DNA of 64,000 bases from Alteribacter populi (GCF_002352765.1 NZ_KZ293963.1:2316368-2380367); one strand, 5' to 3'; shown: positions 1 to 8,981, counted from the stretch's first letter. The notes: generated from the letters alone by a model not told the origin. Translations and numbers: made by a program.

Positions 1-359
1 CTGTTGATTACAACCGGTCCGCGAAGGTTCGTTGTTGTTTGTTCAAACGGATCTTTAACTGTAAGCATCGTGAAGATCGCAACATCATCTTTTTCTTCCA
101 CAGCTAACTGTTCGATGGTTCCATCAGAAAGCTCAACTTTGTAATCAGGGAAAAATGGAAAGGGGTTGGCCATTACGAAAGCAAGTTCCGGGGTATGAAC
201 AGACTGGAGAATGTAAAATGGGCTTGGTTCCTCACTGAATGGAAGAAGAATAAAGGCTTGCTCGTCTTCAAAACTCGGTATGCCTTGAGAAAAGTGAATG
301 ATTTGTTTCTCTTCAATCTCAATAATACCTGAATATTTTGTCTCTATTTGCAAAATCAT
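1..359 (-). CDS. fliW: Flagellar assembly factor FliW, partial (C-terminus beyond window start)
   Basis: The reading frame starts at ATG 359 (MILQIETKYSGIIEIEEKQI) behind a GGAG box and runs off the left edge after about 119 residues; the family is about 145 residues long. Readable FliW features are the start with IETKYSG, the FPFFPDY segment and the VKDPFEQTTTNLRGPVVIN stretch. In Bacillus, FliW binds newly made flagellin and the translational repressor CsrA, so CsrA is released only as flagellin is exported. It lies directly after yviE as in B. subtilis, so csrA and hag are expected just outside the window. Family assignment is strong from sequence and order; completeness cannot be judged. 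Confidence 0.93.
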   Translation of the reverse strand, partial: MILQIETKYSGIIEIEEKQIIHFSQGIPSFEDEQAFILLPFSEEPSPFYILQSVHTPELAFVMANPFPFFPDYKVELSDGTIEQLAVEEKDDVAIFTMLTVKDPFEQTTTNLRGPVVIN

Positions 360-465
360 CACTCCATCGTTTTACGTTAATTCTATTTTAGATAATTTTT
401 TCAAGAAAGCCAATAGTATTTCTACGTGATTTTAGATATTTTTACATATTTAGCGTAGTCAATAA

Positions 466-1041
466 TCAGAGTCGTTTGTCGACATTTGTTGCTTGAAATG
501 AAATGGCTTCTTTTTGCTGTAAATACACATCAGTTTCCCATTTTGGTATCTGAATGTCTGGTGGCTGAACGTGAAATTGAATGTTAGGATCCGGCCACTC
601 ACTTTCTACTGTAATCTGTGACGGTTCATAATCAAGCTTTACTTTAAATGCGTTTTCCGGGACAAAACCGATATTTACTTCTTTAGGCTGACGTTCGCCA
701 TTTTGTTTAGCTAGTTGGGGAAGGACCTTGGCTCCCGTTTCAATTTTCTTTAACTGTTCACCGTCACGAGCCGTTTTTGTAATGTAATTCATCACCGCTT
801 GTTTCCCTTTCTCTGACCATTCTGATGACATTCGAAGTGGACTTTTTAAATTCGCATCGGCAAAGGCTTCCGTTTGATTAATATAAAGCTTTGAGGCTGT
901 CTTACTAATGCTTAACGTGCCTGCAAGCTCTTGATCGATTTGCATGACCGCAGAATGCTGCCGAATGTTCATATTCGGTCGTGTTTGCGTTAAACCAACC
1001 TCTGCGTTTTGTGATTGGATGTGAATGTGTGCTAATTGCAC
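466..1041 (-). CDS. yviE: YviE-like flagellar-locus protein (DUF6470 family)
   Basis: A protein of about 190 residues between flgL and fliW, the position of yviE in B. subtilis. The frame is open from GTG 1059, but the GGGAGG box lies inside that extension, so GTG 1041 (MQLAHIHIQSQ) is the likelier start. The N-terminal strand pattern (LAHIHIQSQNAEVGL), the central EKGKQAVMNYI helix and the C-terminal IQFHVQPPDIQIPKWETD strand-rich end fit the family. There is no signal peptide or membrane segment. The molecular role is unknown in this family; co-transcription with hook-associated protein genes suggests a flagellar accessory role. About 100 bases separate it from fliW. Confidence 0.82.
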   Translation of the reverse strand: MQLAHIHIQSQNAEVGLTQTRPNMNIRQHSAVMQIDQELAGTLSISKTASKLYINQTEAFADANLKSPLRMSSEWSEKGKQAVMNYITKTARDGEQLKKIETGAKVLPQLAKQNGERQPKEVNIGFVPENAFKVKLDYEPSQITVESEWPDPNIQFHVQPPDIQIPKWETDVYLQQKEAISFQATNVDKRL

Positions 1042-1114
1042 TTTCAGTTTCCCTCCCACTACACTTATATAGTTAAAGCGTCACCTTAGCGGATGACGCT
1101 TTAAAAAAGGAATA

Positions 1115-2275
1115 TTATCTCAAGAAGTCTATAAGAGAAGGCTGCAATATTCTTGCAGAAGAAGCTAATGCTGCACGATGAACATTTTCCTGGCTCAAGA
1201 GCTCGGAGATTACTTTCTCCATCTCTGCATCTTCATTATCAGAAAGTATGCGCTTTGAAATCACTTCTTGTTCCATTATCCGATCTTCTATCATCTCAAC
1301 ACGGTTTTGGCGCGCACCTAATTCAGCTCGCTCATTGACCACTTTTTCTGCTTGGTGGTCGACCGAATCTATAAACTTTGTTAATTCGGATGCCTCAGTT
1401 GAAGGGTCTTCTAATGCTTTTTCTAGTTGAATTAAGTCTCCAAAAAAGTCAGAAGAAAAGACGTTGTCAGGATCTATGTTGACAGGGATGTTTACACCTT
1501 TCAACAGTTCAATTTCGACATTGTTTTTGTTTGTCGAAACACCCTCATCGGCTGAAATCACGATCTGACGTTCTTTTAATGTTTCTGTGCGCTCCACTTC
1601 TTCACCATCAGCATTCGTATCCATCCATCGTTTTTCAATTGATGGGTCGTTAGGAAAATCATTGAGGACAATTTGCTCGTTTGCTTCATTTTCAAATACA
1701 GCTGGTTCTTCTCCAAACTCACTGACCAATTCAAACCGTTCACCGTGGTGAGTCATATGATAGCTGTGTTGTGTGTCTTCTCCTGCTGCCCAGTTTTGAA
1801 ACCCTTCGCTTCCAAGACCGACATCTATGAGGTCTCCTTGAACAGGCTCGTTCCTTGTATCCGTCCCATTAAAGATGAATTTATTGTTTGATTTGGTGTT
1901 TGCTAACGACTCAAGGTGCTCACGAAGCTGCTTTACTTCTTTAGCAATATTTTCACGTTGTGATTCTTCATACGTGTCATTTGAAGCCTGGACCGTAAGC
2001 TCCCGAATACGCTCTAAAGCACTCGTTGTTTCATCCAAAGTTGCATCGGCGTTGTCCATCCAATTATGCACTTCACTTAAATTTCGTTTAAATTGTTCAA
2101 CTTCCGTTACTTGTGTTCGGTAACGCATCCCATTCATAGCCACGACGGGATCTTGTGAAGCACGAGATATTTTCTTCCCTGTGGAAAGCTGGTTTTGTAA
2201 CTTATGAAGCTGCTGGTAGCTTTGGCTTGTGTTGCGTAATGAACTATTCATTAACATCGATTGAGTTACACGCAT
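1115..2275 (-). CDS. flgL: Flagellar hook-associated protein 3, FlgL
   Basis: 386 residues. The N-terminus MRVTQSMLMNSSLRN and the following coiled-coil (QSYQQLHKLQNQLSTGKKI, SRASQDPVVAMNGMRYR) are the flagellin-like D0/D1 signature, and the C-terminus NVHRAALASSARILQPSLIDFLR is the matching D0 helix. FlgL forms the second junction ring between hook and filament. The middle (residues about 150-270) is acidic and variable, as usual for a surface-exposed domain, and is longer than in the B. subtilis protein. It lies 29 bases after flgK in the same direction. A moderate AAAGGGTG box precedes ATG 2275. Confidence 0.95.
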   Translation of the reverse strand: MRVTQSMLMNSSLRNTSQSYQQLHKLQNQLSTGKKISRASQDPVVAMNGMRYRTQVTEVEQFKRNLSEVHNWMDNADATLDETTSALERIRELTVQASNDTYEESQRENIAKEVKQLREHLESLANTKSNNKFIFNGTDTRNEPVQGDLIDVGLGSEGFQNWAAGEDTQHSYHMTHHGERFELVSEFGEEPAVFENEANEQIVLNDFPNDPSIEKRWMDTNADGEEVERTETLKERQIVISADEGVSTNKNNVEIELLKGVNIPVNIDPDNVFSSDFFGDLIQLEKALEDPSTEASELTKFIDSVDHQAEKVVNERAELGARQNRVEMIEDRIMEQEVISKRILSDNEDAEMEKVISELLSQENVHRAALASSARILQPSLIDFLR

Positions 2276-2304
2276 CTCTTACACCCTTTTTCTATTAAAT
2301 TCAG

Positions 2305-3933
2305 TTACCGCCCAACTACACCCATTCCGTTAATAATCCGATCGAGCATTTCATCCATGACGGTTAAATTTCTTGCCGCTGCATTGTACGCGTGCTGAAA
2401 CTGTATGAGGTTGCTCATTTCTTCATCTAAAGAAACACCACTAACAGATTGGCGACGGTCCTCCACAGATTCCCGCAACTGGTCCGTGTTTCGAGCCATC
2501 CGGTTTGCTTCGTTCGTGCTAACAGCCATATCACCAATCACACCTTGATAGTAGCTTTGAACGTTCGTTGTTGTGCCATTGAAATCGAGATCAGCATCCT
2601 TTACGTTCGCTAAATTCAAGGCATTGCTACCATCTCCACTAAAAGCCTCACCGTCTACTTCACTAGCCGCTGCAATTTTATCCAAGTCTCCCAAAATATC
2701 ATCCGAAACTTTTAACCGTTGGGCTGCTCCTTTTATATTATCCTCTGTAATTGGATCGTCTCCTGAAGCAAAGTCAAAAAAATCAAAGCCTTCATGCTCA
2801 CCATTCTCAATTTCGTAAAGGCTCCAACCGTTTGAATGAGTTTCATTAAAACCACCTTCACCGCTAATGAAGGTATGGACCATTTGATCAAGTGCCTGCA
2901 TCATTTCTGGGAACAAACCTGCTTCTTCTTCCCCGTCCATGTAGCCGTATGCTTCCATTGAAGCTCTGAATTTCCCATAAGAATTAAAATCTTCAAGACT
3001 ATTAAAGCTCACGACGCCGCTTTTACCCTCAAGATCGGAAACGTCTTCGCTGTTTTCCAGCGCCTTTGCAGAAGCAACATAAATGTTATCAACAAGACCT
3101 GTATCTTCATCATAAGAGACACGGAATTGATTGGCTTCAAGGTCTCTTCCGTTAACGAGAGTCACTCCTGTATCATTTCCGCTTTCATCTGCAAGTTTGA
3201 TCGTGTATTTACCATCGGCTGTTTCCTTTGATAATCCGCCGCTTCCTACTTGCTCAACAGAAATGTTGACATATTGAGAGAGCTCATCGACAAGCATATC
3301 TCGTTTATCATAAAGATCATTTGTCAAATCACCATGCGGTTCTATTCTAGCAACCTGTTTATTTATATCGTTAATTTGGTTTAGTAACGAATTCATCCGA
3401 TCTGTTTCTACGCCAATTTCACTTTTATAATCTTTTTGAATTGATTCAAGCGAATTGTACGTATAATTAAATGTTTCAGCTAAAGCAACACCGCGTTGTC
3501 TCACAACAGAACGAGCCCCCGAATCTTCCGGGTTCGCGTTTAAATCCTGTAGTGACTCCCAAAATCGGTCCATTGTTTGCGCCAAGCCGTCTTCAGTAGG
3601 TTCATTCATGATGTCTTCAATTTTTTCAAGGGCCGAATGACGGTTGTCCCAATAGCCATGCTTATTGTTCTCAGCACGGTATTGAACATCAAGAAAAGCC
3701 TCACGCACTCGCTCCACTTCACCTGCTTTAACACCCGTTCCAATTTGACCAGGTATATTCGGTTTATTAAAACCAGGACTTGGAAATGCTTCTGTTTGTG
3801 AAAAATTGACTCGTTGTCTTGAGTAACCTGGTGTATTCGCATTTGCTATATTGTGTCCCGTCGTTTGAATCGCTGTTTGTTGCGCATTGATCGCGCGTCG
3901 TGCTGTTTCTAATCCGTGAAAAGTCGATTGCAT
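2305..3933 (-). CDS. flgK: Flagellar hook-associated protein 1, FlgK
   Basis: About 542 residues from ATG 3933 (MQSTFHGLETARRAINAQQ). This start is chosen over the upstream in-frame ATG 3963 because GAGGAGGA sits seven bases before it. The flagellar rod/hook signature IQTTGHNIANANTPGYSRQR lies near the N-terminus, and the C-terminal helix (LDEEMSNLIQFQHAYNAAARN, then MLDRIINGMGVVGR) is typical. FlgK is the first junction protein on the hook and is exported with chaperone FlgN, whose gene is next upstream. The central region is acidic. The length is in the family range. Confidence 0.96.
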   Translation of the reverse strand: MQSTFHGLETARRAINAQQTAIQTTGHNIANANTPGYSRQRVNFSQTEAFPSPGFNKPNIPGQIGTGVKAGEVERVREAFLDVQYRAENNKHGYWDNRHSALEKIEDIMNEPTEDGLAQTMDRFWESLQDLNANPEDSGARSVVRQRGVALAETFNYTYNSLESIQKDYKSEIGVETDRMNSLLNQINDINKQVARIEPHGDLTNDLYDKRDMLVDELSQYVNISVEQVGSGGLSKETADGKYTIKLADESGNDTGVTLVNGRDLEANQFRVSYDEDTGLVDNIYVASAKALENSEDVSDLEGKSGVVSFNSLEDFNSYGKFRASMEAYGYMDGEEEAGLFPEMMQALDQMVHTFISGEGGFNETHSNGWSLYEIENGEHEGFDFFDFASGDDPITEDNIKGAAQRLKVSDDILGDLDKIAAASEVDGEAFSGDGSNALNLANVKDADLDFNGTTTNVQSYYQGVIGDMAVSTNEANRMARNTDQLRESVEDRRQSVSGVSLDEEMSNLIQFQHAYNAAARNLTVMDEMLDRIINGMGVVGR

Positions 3934-3993
3934 CGAGATATCCTCCTCTAAATGAGTGTTCAAAAACCTTGTTATTGAACACCTCGCCTCTCA

Positions 3994-4482
3994 TTAAGCT
4001 TTCGAATCAAACAAGGACTGTGGAGTGTCGTAAGCATTGATCTGTTGATTCGGTCGTGTATAATTTTCTGTTTCTCGTTGTGGCTGGACGGCATCTAAAG
4101 ACATGTTTACAAAACGCAACGACTCTTGTATTAATTGCTCATTCAATTCATTTTTTTCTTTAAGAAGTTGAATTTGTTCCACTAGGCGAGTCTGCCATTT
4201 GCTCATCTCTTCGCGGTCGCTTTCACCCAAATGTGTAAGAATTTCTTCGACCGTTACGTTTTCTTTCACAAGCCCTCTGCTTTCCAGCCATGAGGATGTG
4301 ACAACCTGCCGCATTTTTTCAAGCTTCCGCAATTCTTGAATGAGAGCTGACTCCGTTTTCATTATCGTTTCTAACCCTTGCATATCGCCTACTTTTACAG
4401 CATCACGTTTCTCAAGAGCCTGCTCGTTAAAGCGCTCGTGCAGTTGTGTTAATTGCTTTAAAATTGCCGTTAACTCTGTCAC
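3994..4482 (-). CDS. flgN: Flagellar export chaperone FlgN (YvyG type)
   Basis: About 162 residues, almost entirely predicted helix and coiled coil (LTAILKQLTQLHERFNEQALEKRDA; later QIQLLKEKNELNEQLIQESLRF), ending in a low-complexity tail ending DTPQSLFDSKA. FlgN chaperones FlgK and FlgL, the next two genes. The frame is open from GTG 4491, which overlaps the GAGGTGA box. GTG 4482 (MTELTAI) has ideal spacing to that box and is preferred. It lies 21 bases after the flgM stop, so the two are co-transcribed. Confidence 0.88.
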   Translation of the reverse strand: MTELTAILKQLTQLHERFNEQALEKRDAVKVGDMQGLETIMKTESALIQELRKLEKMRQVVTSSWLESRGLVKENVTVEEILTHLGESDREEMSKWQTRLVEQIQLLKEKNELNEQLIQESLRFVNMSLDAVQPQRETENYTRPNQQINAYDTPQSLFDSKA

Positions 4483-4503
4483 ATCACTCACCTCATTTTC
4501 TCG

Positions 4504-4761
4504 TTATTCAGACCAGTATTCATAAAATTTACGCGCTACTTCCTGATGCTTTATTTCGTATGATCCATCCTCAACCTGCTGTTTAATTCGCTCAACCTTT
4601 TCAGTCCGTGCCTGAGAAAAAGGTGTACTTTCCTGCATTTTTTTCGCTTCGGCCGAAATCTGAACCTCGTCTTTCTTCGCACTGTTTACCGGTTTTTCCC
4701 GTTCATTCCCATTCATTTGTTGGCGGTACGCGTGCAGTGACTGCATTGGATTAATTTTCAC
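4504..4761 (-). CDS. flgM: Anti-sigma-D factor FlgM
   Basis: About 85 residues. The protein begins MKINPMQSLHAYRQQ when started at GTG 4761, which has GAGGTGA five bases upstream and matches the start of FlgM in Bacillus. The in-frame ATG 4767 and GTG 4770 overlap the ribosome-binding site. The C-terminal half (VQISAEAKKMQES, RTEKVERIKQQVEDGSYEIK, EVARKFYEYW) is the conserved sigma-28-binding region. FlgM holds the flagellar sigma factor inactive until hook completion. A sigma-D-like promoter lies about 50 bases upstream, giving the usual feedback loop. Confidence 0.92.
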   Translation of the reverse strand: MKINPMQSLHAYRQQMNGNEREKPVNSAKKDEVQISAEAKKMQESTPFSQARTEKVERIKQQVEDGSYEIKHQEVARKFYEYWSE

Positions 4762-4808
4762 TACCATCACCTCATTAGGTTCTTTCTCGAAAACGATTCC
4801 TTTCTATT

Positions 4809-4834
4809 ATATCGGTTATTTGTTAGAAATTATA
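4809..4834 (-). promoter_or_regulatory. Sigma-D-type promoter for flgM operon
   Basis: On the minus strand the sequence reads TATA, 14 bases, then ACCGATAT. This is close to the Bacillus sigma-D consensus TAAA-N14/16-GCCGATAT. It lies about 50 bases before the flgM start, where B. subtilis also has a sigma-D promoter. Motif match only. Confidence 0.6.
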
Positions 4835-4889
4835 AAGAGGCAGCTCTAAAAGTCTAATATCAGATCCTCGCTCTTTTCAATAAACAGCC

Positions 4890-5306
4890 CTAATCTCTAA
4901 AATCTACCGAATGATAAGTCACCTTTCGACTTTCTTTTTCACGACGATCTGCAAGTTGCTTTTCACTTTCAGCTTGTTTTAAATCAGATTGAATCCCTGT
5001 AAGACACGGGTTACAAATGCGGCCTTCTCGAATCGGATTGCTGCATTTTTCACACGGATACGTTAAATTTGGAAACTGCGCAAGATGCAGACGGCCTTCT
5101 TTAATGAAGCGGACAATCTGCTCTTCATCTACACCTGTTGCTACATGAACTTCCTGGAGACTTGCTTTCCGATTTTCCTTTTTACGAATGTACGTGTAGA
5201 CAGTCTCAAACATTTCTTCAACCTCACGATAACATTTCTGGCATACGTTGTTCAGTGACTTTACAAAAAGCGCGTCACACCGTGGGCAATTACTTAGCTC
5301 TGCCAT
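4890..5306 (-). CDS. yvyF: YvyF-type flagellar-locus zinc-finger protein
   Basis: About 138 residues from ATG 5306 (MAELSNCPRCDALFVKS). GGGAGG lies seven bases before it, whereas the upstream in-frame ATGs overlap that box. CxxC pairs are visible at CPRC and CQKC near the start and at CEKC and CNPC after residue 90, suggesting two zinc ribbons around a helical HTH-like middle (ASLQEVHVATGVDEEQIVRFI). It sits between comFC and flgM as in B. subtilis. The family (TIGR03826-like flagellar operon protein) has been linked to control of flagellar genes, but no activity can be read from the sequence. Confidence 0.85.
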   Translation of the reverse strand: MAELSNCPRCDALFVKSLNNVCQKCYREVEEMFETVYTYIRKKENRKASLQEVHVATGVDEEQIVRFIKEGRLHLAQFPNLTYPCEKCSNPIREGRICNPCLTGIQSDLKQAESEKQLADRREKESRKVTYHSVDFRD

Positions 5307-5385
5307 ATCCATTCCTCCCAAATTACTTTCCTAGCGTATATATCGGTTGGAATCTCAGAACTTTTAGCTGATGTGAGCGAGTTTC

Positions 5386-6016
5386 TTACGCCCTTGCCAC
5401 CGTCACCCCTCGTACCTCTTTAGCACCATGCTCATAAAGGACTCGAGCAGCACTTCGAATCGTTGCACCTGTCGTGTAAATATCATCCACAATGACGATC
5501 CGTTTATTCTTAATTTCCGATGACTTTGACTGCTTCATTTGAAACTGCCCCTGTAAAGCTGCGATTCTTTCTTTTCTTAGTCGCTTGCTTTGTTTTTCTG
5601 CGGGGATCGTTCGTTCAAGTAAATCAACAGGCGCGACAAGCCTCGCAAGCAGCTCTGCTTGATTAAACCCCCGCTATAAAAGCATCTCCACGGTATTTAA
5701 AACGAGCCATCATTTCTTTTAAAAAAGAGGTGTACGAGTAGAGAGAACGATTCAAAAAAGGGTACTCCGACCAAAAAGGGTCCTTTTGCCAACGAGTACA
5801 ATCGTCACAAAGCCAGTGTTCTTCTGATGAATGAGGTTTACTACAGCCGTTACAGCTCTTCTTTTTATGAATCAATTCAAACTTTTCACGACACCTTTCA
5901 CAAACGTTACTACCGGTTGTCATTCCCCAAAAGACAGCCCAACTCATCGTACCTTTAAAAGGCTCTGCACATAAAATACACGTTTCTGCTTCCTCCATTA
6001 CCACTTTCCAGTTCAT
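5386..6016 (-). pseudogene. comFC: comFC, broken by an internal deletion and frameshift
   Basis: ComFC is a phosphoribosyltransferase-like protein needed for DNA uptake, about 230 residues in B. subtilis. The N-terminal part starts at ATG 6016 (MNWKVVMEEAETCILC). It has four CxxC pairs and reads through MMARFKYRGDAFIAG, then stops at 5663. Shifting frame at about 5665-5672 resumes with GFNQAELLARLVAP and runs through the phosphoribosyltransferase loop IVIVDDIYTTGATIRSAARV to the stop at 5386. Compared with B. subtilis ComFC, the roughly 38-residue stretch between RGDA and GFNQA (including the VPIPLS segment) is missing. It is therefore a deletion plus frameshift, not just a sequencing slip. 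Start codon and RBS are intact and lie directly after comFA. Confidence 0.85.
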
Positions 6017-6020
6017 TCTG

Positions 6021-7601
6021 TCACCTCACGTTCCCCAGTTCATTCATTAATTCAATTTGTCTTTTTGCCCGAACCATCGCTCGTGTTTTCCCATCATGAA
6101 AGTAAACAACATCTCCCTTAGGTTCTTCGGGACTTCTTCCTGCCCTTCCAGCAATTTGAACGAGTGCCGATTCCGTAAAAACACCGTCATCCGCACCTAA
6201 CACCCCAACTTGCACCCCTTTAACTGTCACCCCTCGTTCAAGAATCGTCGTTGATAGTAACAACCGGATATTTCCTTTACGAAATTGTTCAACCTTCTCT
6301 TTTCTTTGTTTATCTTCAGAGTAGACCCCTTCAACATTGTCCAAATGATTTTTCAATGTAGGAAGAACGAGCTCAAGAAGCCGGATACTCGGAACAAAAA
6401 GAAATGCTTGTTTTTTTTGCGAAAGAATCGTTGTTAACCAATCAAGAACGAGGGAAGGAACTTGCGCTTTTTTCGCTTTTTTACGCCAGCCTGAAGCCCA
6501 TTGGAAACGAGGAACAGGCAATGGATAACCATGAAATCGCTTCGCTACCTTCACTGTTTCTAGTTTTCCATTAGCCGCTAATGATTGCATTGATGAATCC
6601 GGTGTCGCAGTTACAAATACCGTTAGATGCTGTGATTTCGCCGCTTGTTTCACCGCATACCTCAGCTTCGGATCATGATCAAAAGGAAAAGCATCCACTT
6701 CATCAATGATAACGACGTCAAAATTTCGGTAATACCGCAGCAGCTGATGTGTCGTGCTAATTGTAATTTCACCATGAGCAAACCGGTCTGCAACTCCCCC
6801 GTAAAAGGAAGCGACTGTTGTATGAGGAAACGCCTCCTTTATTCGAGGCTCCAGCTCACGAACAACGTCCGCTCGCGGAGTCGCAACAAGAACACGGAGA
6901 TTTTGCCTTAATGCGGTTAAAATACCTTCAAACAACATTTCAGTTTTACCAGCTCCACACACAGCCCAGATTAAGCATTCCCTTACAGACGGCTGTTGCA
7001 CCTGGTCATTTACCGCACCTACTAAAAATGTCGAAGCTTTTTGTTGTTGAGAAGAAAGCGTGCCTTCCCATCCGAGAATAGGGTCCTTTCGCGGCCAGAA
7101 AATAGATGCATGATTGGATAAAATTAAGGGAGAACACCTGCCAACTCTCCCCATCATGAGGCAGCTTCGGCAATAAGAGCACTCCTGTTTACATCGAAAA
7201 CAAGGGTAAGAAGCAAATTGTTTCTGATCGCGATTACCGCATCGATGGCACTCGAGAATGTTATGTTCTGATTTTAAGCCGGGAGCATACTTGAGGTATC
7301 CGTTTGCTACATGCATGTGGAGCGTTTTTAAATCGAATTGTGGTAGAATTTCATCAACTAGAAGCCGGCGTCCATTGAGAGAGTTTGTTAGATTTGGGTT
7401 AGGAGTGAAAGCCGGGTTCGGTTTTGGGAAGTGCAGCTCTTTAGCAGGGAGGTCTATTATTCTTTTGAGGTGAGGTGCGGGTTTTGATGATAGAAGCGGT
7501 TCGGGGATCAGCCACAGTGAGTGTGGAGGTGGGGCGTCTTGTGGGAGGAAGTCGGAATGCTGCTCGCTCCATTCCGAAAGTTTTCCAGCGTAAAATCTCA
7601 T
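6021..7601 (-). CDS. comFA: ComFA, DNA-uptake ATPase/helicase of competence
   Basis: 526 residues. A four-or-more-cysteine zinc site lies at residues 118-147 (CHRC, CFRC, C, CSYC). Then come the DEAD-box motifs: Walker A AVCGAGKT (213-220), ATPRADVVREL (Ia), DEVD (300-303), VTATPDSS (III), and motifs V/VI ending QIAGRAGRSP. ComFA is the membrane-associated ATPase that drives single-stranded DNA through ComEC. The start is ATG 7601; the N-terminal 110 residues are proline-rich and variable. The next gene, comFC, is broken and comFB is missing, so the locus may no longer support uptake although comFA itself looks intact. Confidence 0.93.
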   Translation of the reverse strand: MRFYAGKLSEWSEQHSDFLPQDAPPPHSLWLIPEPLLSSKPAPHLKRIIDLPAKELHFPKPNPAFTPNPNLTNSLNGRRLLVDEILPQFDLKTLHMHVANGYLKYAPGLKSEHNILECHRCGNRDQKQFASYPCFRCKQECSYCRSCLMMGRVGRCSPLILSNHASIFWPRKDPILGWEGTLSSQQQKASTFLVGAVNDQVQQPSVRECLIWAVCGAGKTEMLFEGILTALRQNLRVLVATPRADVVRELEPRIKEAFPHTTVASFYGGVADRFAHGEITISTTHQLLRYYRNFDVVIIDEVDAFPFDHDPKLRYAVKQAAKSQHLTVFVTATPDSSMQSLAANGKLETVKVAKRFHGYPLPVPRFQWASGWRKKAKKAQVPSLVLDWLTTILSQKKQAFLFVPSIRLLELVLPTLKNHLDNVEGVYSEDKQRKEKVEQFRKGNIRLLLSTTILERGVTVKGVQVGVLGADDGVFTESALVQIAGRAGRSPEEPKGDVVYFHDGKTRAMVRAKRQIELMNELGNVR

Positions 7602-7768
7602 AGTAGCGATTGTCCTTTCTTGTTTATTTGGGTTAGCTTATCACAGAGGAATGTTATGTTTCGAGGTAGTGTTCTTTTCGAAAGGGAGGGTGGAAGTGGA
7701 AGTAGGGCGGATGGAAACTTTATGTTAGGGGGATGGTTTTTGGAGTTTGCAGGAGAATTTTGGGTGGG

Positions 7769-7900
7769 TTCTAGCCAAACGCTCGGGTTTTCTAGTCAAA
7801 TGCTCCCGCTTTCTAATCAAACGCGCTTGCTTCCTGGTCAACGCCCCTCTTTCTAGTCAATCGCTCTCGCTTTCTGGTCAAACGCCGCAGCCTTCTAGTT
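7769..7900. repeat. Degenerate tandem repeat, about 22-base unit, about six copies
   Basis: Successive units resemble TTTCTAGTCAAACGCTCCCGC: ttctagccaaacgctcgggt, tttctagtcaaatgctcccgc (shortened), tttctaatcaaacgcgcttgc (shortened), ttcctggtcaacgcccctc, tttctagtcaatcgctctc, tttctggtcaaacgccgcag. They fill most of the 350-base gap between comFA and degV (7602-7957). The rest of the gap is G-rich on the plus strand with no gene that I can support. Confidence 0.75.
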
Positions 7901-7957
7901 TCCCCTCCCAAAACAAAAACACACCCCCATCAAAATGAGAGCGTGCTTCAAAAATCA

Positions 7958-8809
7958 TTATCCTTCTGGTCTGACCCAGCCGATTCCTAAGCTGCCTTCG
8001 CCTAAGTGGGTGCCGATAACAGGACCAAAATAGCTAACATAAACAGTGGCATTTGGATACGTCCCTCTTAGTTTTTCGGCAATTTCTTCGGCTTTATCTG
8101 GACGGTTGGCGTGAATCACGACAATATCCATTTCTTTTCCGGAGCCCGCGTCTTCATCGAGCAAGCTTTCAATACGAGCCAGCGCTTTTTTTGCAGTACG
8201 GACTTTTTCAAACGGGACAATCACTTTGTTTTCAAAATGTAGAACCGGTTTGATTTGCAGCAGGCTGCCAACAAAAAGTTGAGCGCCGTTTAAACGTCCA
8301 CCGCGGTGAAGGTGACTTAAATCATCAGCCATAAAATAGGCTTGGGTACGGTCACGCATGTGATGGAGGTGTTCGAGAATTTCACGGGAAGATTTCTCTT
8401 CCTTCGCCATTTTTGATGCTTCAATCGCAAAGAATCCTTGGGGCATACAGCTGATTTCTGAATCGAAGACGTGAATTTCAACACCCTCCATTATGTTCGC
8501 TGCACTGACAGCTGTCTGGTAAGTGCCGCTAATTCCGCTGGACAGCGTAACGACGATAATTTCGTCGTGATCCTGGGCGAGTTTTTCATAAATCTCTTCA
8601 AAAAGTCCGACTGCCGGTTGGGATGTTTTCGGCAAGGTTTCTTTTTCTTTCATTTCCTCATAAAACTGATCGGTTGTGATTTCCCACTCTTCTTTATACG
8701 CTTCTTCACCAAAGATGACATTAAGAGGAATCATCGTAATGTTATGTTCTTCACGTATTTCTGTTGGAATGTAAGAGGTACTATCTGTAATTACAGCTAT
8801 TTTACTCAT
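7958..8809 (-). CDS. degV: DegV-family fatty-acid-binding protein
   Basis: About 283 residues starting at ATG 8809 (MSKIAVITDSTSYIP), which has GGGAGG six bases upstream; the earlier in-frame ATG overlaps the box. DegV hallmarks are ITDSTSYIP, the TSQPA loop, TLSSGISGTYQTA and the glycine-rich LHRGGRLNGAQ loop. DegV/FakB proteins bind a single fatty acid; FakB proteins present it to the kinase FakA for phosphorylation. Which fatty acid is bound, and whether this copy acts with a FakA, cannot be read. The position next to degU is as in B. subtilis. Confidence 0.93.
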   Translation of the reverse strand: MSKIAVITDSTSYIPTEIREEHNITMIPLNVIFGEEAYKEEWEITTDQFYEEMKEKETLPKTSQPAVGLFEEIYEKLAQDHDEIIVVTLSSGISGTYQTAVSAANIMEGVEIHVFDSEISCMPQGFFAIEASKMAKEEKSSREILEHLHHMRDRTQAYFMADDLSHLHRGGRLNGAQLFVGSLLQIKPVLHFENKVIVPFEKVRTAKKALARIESLLDEDAGSGKEMDIVVIHANRPDKAEEIAEKLRGTYPNATVYVSYFGPVIGTHLGEGSLGIGWVRPEG

Positions 8810-8956
8810 ACGCATCCTCCCTTCTTTCTTTTATTAGAAGTTTATCAGACTCGCTATTTTGCGTCATTTCAAGTTTCTCTTCTTAATAAAATAGTATCAA
8901 TTATTAGGTAAGCTTGTCTATCTTTATTCACAGAAAGAGAGAAACAATTCCCGACA

Positions 8957-8981
8957 GCGAACGGCGTGAAGGTAGCTGTCC
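8957..8981. repeat. 25-base repeat, copy 1
   Basis: The sequence gcgaacggcgtgaaggtagc plus tgtcc differs at two positions from 13282-13306. Both copies lie in intergenic DNA. Flanking bases are also loosely alike (ttccc just before, A+T-rich tail after). GGTAAGCT at about 8908 and AGCTTACC near 9016 may bound a short relic element. Confidence 0.6.

Noticed and set aside
1153..2123. Several plus-strand ORFs antisense to flgL
   Set aside because: They lack RBSs and sensible protein patterns and lie over a strongly conserved gene.
5663..6016. A complete short 117-residue zinc protein
   Set aside because: The next frame continues with the phosphoribosyltransferase half of ComFC, so this is the N-terminal part of a broken gene.
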